This document shows, piece by piece, positions 60,392 to 64,000 of a stretch of 64,000 bases of DNA. Both the position numbers and the translations under genes were made by a program. This stretch comes from Oscillospiraceae bacterium (GTDB taxonomy: Bacteria; Bacillota; Clostridia; Oscillospirales; QAMX01), in NCBI GenBank assembly GCA_015067705.1, contig SVLW01000001.1, positions 72,653 through 136,652 of the forward strand. Direction: 5' to 3'. The notes below the pieces were generated by a model, which was not told the origin of the DNA, ran no database searches, and worked only from the letters and a program-made list of their open reading frames with translations. The stretch's first letter is position 1. The number at the start of each line of letters is the position of its first letter.

Positions 60392-61561
60392 TCAGTCGCA
60401 AAGACCCTTGAGGTCGTCAATGGTCTCGAAGGGATAAACGAAGTTTGCGCGCTTGCGCATTTCGTCGGCGATGGAGATCAGGAGCAGAGTCTCCTCCGGC
60501 GTGACCTGCGGGCAGGTCTTGAGACCGGCGCGATAGCACTCCTGCACCACTTCGGCCTCGAACTGGAAGCCAGACTTGCGGTACGGGAACTCCATGGTCA
60601 CGGTGTCCTGACCGTTCATACGGCGCTGGCTGATGGGCAGAACATCCATGGAATGGTAATAATCACGCTGGGTATGTGCCGGATACTTCTCGGCACGCTC
60701 CTTGGCCTTTGCCTCCTGCTCGGGGGTCAGGCGCGGCCACTCGGCGCGTTCCTTGATCACGATCTTGTCCGGGTTACGGTTCACCGGGATGCTGATGTGA
60801 CCCTTTTCGCAGATGATCTTGCACTCCATGTCGCGGCGATGGAGACTGCTGGACAGATGAGCCACCATACCGTCCTCAAACTTCAGGATCATGTCGTTGT
60901 CGCCGTCCACACCGGTCACTTCAAAGTCCATGGTGGAGAACATCTCAACGGGCTTGTCGAACTTGCCGCGGATACGGGACATGGCTGCCAGGGAATAGAT
61001 ACCGGCATCCAGCAGGGCGCCGCCGGCCAGCTTCGGGCTGTGAATACGATCATCGGGATCCACATGATCATTGTTGCGGGGGCCGCCCCAACCGGTGCAG
61101 CAGTAAACGGCGTCCACGCGGCCGAAACGGCCGGAATCCAGTTCCTCGCGCACGTACTGCCATGCCGGGAAGAAACGGGACCAGAGGCCCTCCATCAGGA
61201 AGACGTCGTTCTTCTTTGCCACTTCAAACATCCGCTCTGCCTGGCTGCGGTTTACGGCAAAGGGCTTTTCGCAGAGGATGGCCTTACCGGCGTTGGCGGC
61301 CAGCGTGACGTGTGCCTCGTGCATGGGATGGGGCGTGGCGACATAAACGATATCCACGTCGGGATCGTTCACCATTTCCTCATAGCTGCCGTATGCCTTG
61401 CCGCCGTACATATCGGCAAATGCCTGGCTGCGCTCCAGAGAACGGGAACCGACCGCTGCTACATATGCATCCGGCAGTTCCTGCAGACAATCGCAGAACT
61501 GATGTGCAATCTTACCGGGGCCCAGAATACCCCAACCGATTTTGTCTTTTTTGATCTCCAT
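60392..61561 (-). CDS. Gfo/Idh/MocA-family oxidoreductase 1
   Basis: 389-aa NAD(P)-dependent oxidoreductase of sugars or sugar acids. The Rossmann loop is GWGILGPGKIAHQF (8-21), the substrate-site motif CEKPFAVN (about 95-102) carries the Lys of the EKP signature, and LLDAGIYSLA lies near 180. The C-terminal alpha/beta domain has an extra insertion (about 250-320) compared with the second copy. GGAGG precedes the chosen ATG. A promoter TTGCAT, 17 bp, TATAAT is seen on the minus strand near 61.63-61.66 kb. Confidence 0.88.
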   Translation of the reverse strand: MEIKKDKIGWGILGPGKIAHQFCDCLQELPDAYVAAVGSRSLERSQAFADMYGGKAYGSYEEMVNDPDVDIVYVATPHPMHEAHVTLAANAGKAILCEKPFAVNRSQAERMFEVAKKNDVFLMEGLWSRFFPAWQYVREELDSGRFGRVDAVYCCTGWGGPRNNDHVDPDDRIHSPKLAGGALLDAGIYSLAAMSRIRGKFDKPVEMFSTMDFEVTGVDGDNDMILKFEDGMVAHLSSSLHRRDMECKIICEKGHISIPVNRNPDKIVIKERAEWPRLTPEQEAKAKERAEKYPAHTQRDYYHSMDVLPISQRRMNGQDTVTMEFPYRKSGFQFEAEVVQECYRAGLKTCPQVTPEETLLLISIADEMRKRANFVYPFETIDDLKGLCD

Positions 61562-61718
61562 ATCGGTACCTCCATACCTTTCCTTCGACCGGAAATTCCG
61601 GCCTCCGAGCGAAATCCTATCGAGACATATTATATACCCATACATCCGCAAATGCAATTTGTCAAATCGTAAAATACCACGGAAGATATCCGCATTTTAC
61701 ACCATCAATAGTGATAAA

Positions 61719-61750
61719 GAGGGCGCGGACCGTTGGGCCCGCCCCCTCTC
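61719..61750 (-). terminator. Terminator of Gfo/Idh/MocA gene 2
   Basis: An imperfect GC-rich hairpin (GAGGGGGCGGG/CCGCGCCCTC on the minus strand) is followed by TTTATC. Confidence 0.55.
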
Positions 61751-61765
61751 ATAAAAGCAATCTGA

Positions 61766-62824
61766 TCAGCCCTCAAAGGGATACTTGAAGCCATGCTTGG
61801 CGCGGATCTCGTCGCAGATGCCGATGAGGGTGAGAGTCTCATCCTGGGGAACCTGCGGGCACTCCTGCCAGCCGTTTCTCAGGCACTCATGCACAGCGGC
61901 GGCCTGGAACTGGAAGCCGGTACGGAGATACGGGAACTCCAGCGTGCGGGTTTCCGTGGTATCGCGCAGATGACCGGCGGCACCGCGGGCGCCGCTGGGG
62001 ATCCGCTTGGTCACGGTGACCTGACGGGGATTGCGGTGCATGGGCAGATAGATCTTGCCGTTTTCACAATAGATGGTGCACTCATGGTTGCGGCGGTGGA
62101 GGCTGCAGACCAGGTGGGCGGTGACGCCGTCGTCAAGCTCCAGGAGCATATCGGTGTCAGAGTCGACGCCGCTTTCTTCAAAGCGCATGGTGCTGAAGAT
62201 CTCCTTGGGGCGATGGGTCATGCCGCCGATGGCCACGGAAGTGGCGGCCAGCACATAGATACCGGCGTCCAGCAGAGCACCGCCGGCCAGATTGGGATCG
62301 ATGCGGCGGTCATCCGGCGGGAAGCCGGTTTCGTCGCGGGGTGCGCCCCAGCAGGTAGCGGCATCGATGGAGATCAGACGGCCCAGCTCACCGGACTGCA
62401 CGACCTTTTTCGCATACTGCCATGCCGGGAAGAAACGGGACCAGAGACCCTCCATGATGAACACGCCGGCCTCATTGGCTGCGTCGAACATCCGCTGGGC
62501 GGAGGCACGGTTCACGGCAAAGGGCTTTTCGCAGAGGATGTGCTTGCCGTACTTGGCGGCCATCTTCACGTTTTCCTCGTGCATCATATGGGGGGTGGCG
62601 ATATAAACGATATCCACATTGGGATCCTGCATCATTTCTTCATAGCTGCCATAGGGCGTGCCGCCGTAGACATCGGTAAAGCGCTTTGCGCTCTCCATGG
62701 TGCGGGAGCCAACCGCCGCAATATAGCAGTCATCCATCAGCTGCAGGCATTCTGCAAAATCCTTGGCAATGCGGCCCGTGGCCACAAAGCCCCATCCGAT
62801 CTTTTCTTTGGTAATAGGTTTCAT
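61766..62824 (-). CDS. Gfo/Idh/MocA-family oxidoreductase 2
   Basis: 352-aa paralogue of oxidoreductase 1: GWGFVATGRIAKDFAE (10-25), LCEKPFAVNRASAQRM (about 97), MEGLWSRFFPAWQYAK and LLDAGIYVLAATS are shared. The insertion of copy 1 is shorter here. GGGGAG lies 6 nt before the ATG. Both copies stand next to dehydratase genes, which fits oxidation of sugars to the acids or reduction of products; the direction cannot be told. Confidence 0.87.
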   Translation of the reverse strand: MKPITKEKIGWGFVATGRIAKDFAECLQLMDDCYIAAVGSRTMESAKRFTDVYGGTPYGSYEEMMQDPNVDIVYIATPHMMHEENVKMAAKYGKHILCEKPFAVNRASAQRMFDAANEAGVFIMEGLWSRFFPAWQYAKKVVQSGELGRLISIDAATCWGAPRDETGFPPDDRRIDPNLAGGALLDAGIYVLAATSVAIGGMTHRPKEIFSTMRFEESGVDSDTDMLLELDDGVTAHLVCSLHRRNHECTIYCENGKIYLPMHRNPRQVTVTKRIPSGARGAAGHLRDTTETRTLEFPYLRTGFQFQAAAVHECLRNGWQECPQVPQDETLTLIGICDEIRAKHGFKYPFEG

Positions 62825-62860
62825 GTGTCTCTCCCCTATTCTCATCATAAACTATACAGG

Positions 62861-62896
62861 AAAACCTGCGGGCCAGAGGCGACCCGCAGGTTTTTT
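62861..62896. terminator. Terminator after the third enolase-superfamily gene
   Basis: A 12-bp stem AAAACCTGCGGG/CCCGCAGGTTTT with a 10-nt loop lies about 40 bp after the stop. Confidence 0.8.
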
Positions 62897-62936
62897 AGAA
62901 ACGGACTGAATGAAGAAATATACCGATCTTCGTGAC

Positions 62937-64000
62937 TTACAGCCAGATGCGGTCGCGGCTCTGCCAGAAGTCCCACTCGTCGGTGTCCTGCCAGACCTTG
63001 CCGTGAGCAGACGGAGCCAGATGAGCCTCAAGCCACTCGTCGTTCAGAGCGAGGATACCGATACCCGGCTCGTTCGGAACCTTGATCACGCCGTTGTTGA
63101 CGATGGGGTTCTCGCGGGTCACGACCATGTCGGACCAATCCGGATAATCGTTGTGATGGAATTCCTGAGCGAAGAAGTTCTCGGTGCAGGCAGCAACGTT
63201 GGCGGCGGCCATACCGGCAATGGGGGTCTCATTCATATGAATGACCATGTTGATGCCGTAGTCCTGAGCCATGTCGCCGACCTTCTTGCACTCGTAGATA
63301 CCGCCGACGGAGATGACGTCCGGATGGACAAGGCGGATTGCACGCTTCTCGAAGAGGTCCTTATAGTTTTCCTTCAGGTAAATATCTTCACCGGTGCAGA
63401 GCTGTGCGGTGGTGTTGCGCTGGATCTCGGCCATATCGTCGGCCTGCATCCACGGCACCATATCCTCGAGCCATGCCAGGTTGTACTTTTCAAGGCGCTT
63501 TGCCAGCTGGATACAAGAGCCAATGCTGATCGGGCCGAAGTGGTCAGTAGCGATCGGAACCTGCATACCAACAACGTCACGAACCTGCTTGACATACTCT
63601 TCCATGATGTCAAGGCCCTTCTCGGTCAGGTGGATACCACGCTGGTTGCCCGGGAAGCACTCACGATAGACGATGTCGTTGCGGATCTTGATGATCTCTG
63701 CGCGCTCTTCCTTGGAGAGCTCGTCGAGCTTTTCAATGCCTCTCCACTGGAGTGCACGCTTCTCGGCATCTTCTTCCATCTTCTTCAGAACGTCGGTGGG
63801 CATGGTGGTTGCGCCCGGAACCTCGAAGCACAGCTCGTCAGCGGAAAGGTCCATCTTGACGATGTTGTAGCCGCGGGTCTCAATACGCTCCTTCAGCACC
63901 TTACCCATGGTGGTGCCGTCATGCTTGCCGTGAATGTCGGTGTCGCAGTAAACGCGGATCTCATCGCGGAACTTGCCGCCCAGCATCTGCCAGACAGGCA
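62937..64000 (-). CDS. Enolase-superfamily (mandelate racemase-type) enzyme 3, 5' end cut by window
   Basis: The frame is open to the window edge (PVWQMLGGKFRDEIRVY precedes and includes the first ATG), so the capping domain is missing and about 354 codons are seen. Family motifs: QMLGGKFRDEI, ATDHFGPIS (Mg ligand region), WLEDMVPW, CTGEDIYL and VIHMNETPIAG. It is more distant from the other two enzymes and carries an extra segment (about residues 45-110 of the visible part, rich in Lys and Glu) between barrel strands. Codon use is strongly biased, suggesting high expression. Likely a sugar-acid dehydratase. Confidence 0.85.
   Translation of the reverse strand, partial: PVWQMLGGKFRDEIRVYCDTDIHGKHDGTTMGKVLKERIETRGYNIVKMDLSADELCFEVPGATTMPTDVLKKMEEDAEKRALQWRGIEKLDELSKEERAEIIKIRNDIVYRECFPGNQRGIHLTEKGLDIMEEYVKQVRDVVGMQVPIATDHFGPISIGSCIQLAKRLEKYNLAWLEDMVPWMQADDMAEIQRNTTAQLCTGEDIYLKENYKDLFEKRAIRLVHPDVISVGGIYECKKVGDMAQDYGINMVIHMNETPIAGMAAANVAACTENFFAQEFHHNDYPDWSDMVVTRENPIVNNGVIKVPNEPGIGILALNDEWLEAHLAPSAHGKVWQDTDEWDFWQSRDRIWL

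Overview
The window is one stretch of a GC-rich chromosome (high 50s percent by eye) from an anaerobic, endospore-forming Clostridia bacterium. Three things point there: a complete spoIIIAA-AH operon, an NAD-linked [FeFe] hydrogenase operon of the trimeric type, and GTP-type PEP carboxykinase. A gut or rumen Oscillospirales member (Oscillospiraceae/Ruminococcaceae-like) fits best, but this rests on gene content, not on a marker phylogeny. I found no rRNA, tRNA, CRISPR array, transposase gene or phage genes.

Layout. 0-4.8 kb: the end of pckG, an XRE regulator with a degenerate LexA-like domain, a 241-bp MITE-like inverted-repeat element, a ZIP metal transporter, a YwaF-type membrane protein, and a small P-loop kinase overlapping a conserved hypothetical gene. 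4.9-13.7 kb: an unusual TIM-barrel/metallo-beta-lactamase fusion, uxuA, hflKC, a GH39 glycosidase with an Asp/Glu-racemase-like protein, and a sugar isomerase-like gene with a VOC protein. 13.7-18.5 kb: the spoIIIA operon behind a candidate sigma-E promoter. 18.6-25.7 kb: thiN, a DUF4364 gene, a DivIVA-like gene, folC, and a GNAT-valS operon under a T-box whose probable specifier is GUA (Val). 25.8-35.2 kb: a DUF362/ferredoxin protein, then a ten-gene hydrogenase operon in which the catalytic HydABC-type subunits flank a signalling cassette (two DRTGG proteins, an RsbW-like ATPase, a HydS-like sensory hydrogenase, a PHP protein and a second ATPase). 35.5-42.1 kb: degV, an acetyltransferase, an ANT(6)-like adenylyltransferase, a lytic transglycosylase, a sporulation-type polysaccharide deacetylase with a candidate sigma-G promoter, a 48-aa small membrane protein, a shortened KdpD/KdpE pair and a nitroreductase. 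42.2-49 kb: rpiB and a split transketolase divergent from an FGGY sugar kinase, then an ABC-2 export system. 49-64 kb: a sugar and sugar-acid region with an SDR, a UlaG-like hydrolase, a GntR/HutC regulator, a DHDPS-family aldolase, two GH51 arabinofuranosidases, three enolase-superfamily dehydratases and two Gfo/Idh/MocA oxidoreductases.

How it fits together. The glycosidases (GH39, GH51 x2) lack signal peptides, so they probably trim imported arabinose- or xylose-containing oligosaccharides in the cytoplasm. Released sugars could enter the pentose phosphate pathway through the FGGY kinase, RpiB and transketolase. Sugar acids could pass through UxuA, the enolase-superfamily dehydratases and the DHDPS-family aldolase. 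A palindrome, ACTTGTATATACAAGT, follows the -10 box of the rpiB promoter, and weaker versions lie at the same place in the kinase and aldolase-gntR promoters; this suggests one HutC-type regulon. Excess reductant would leave as H2 through the hydrogenase. No sugar importer lies in the window.
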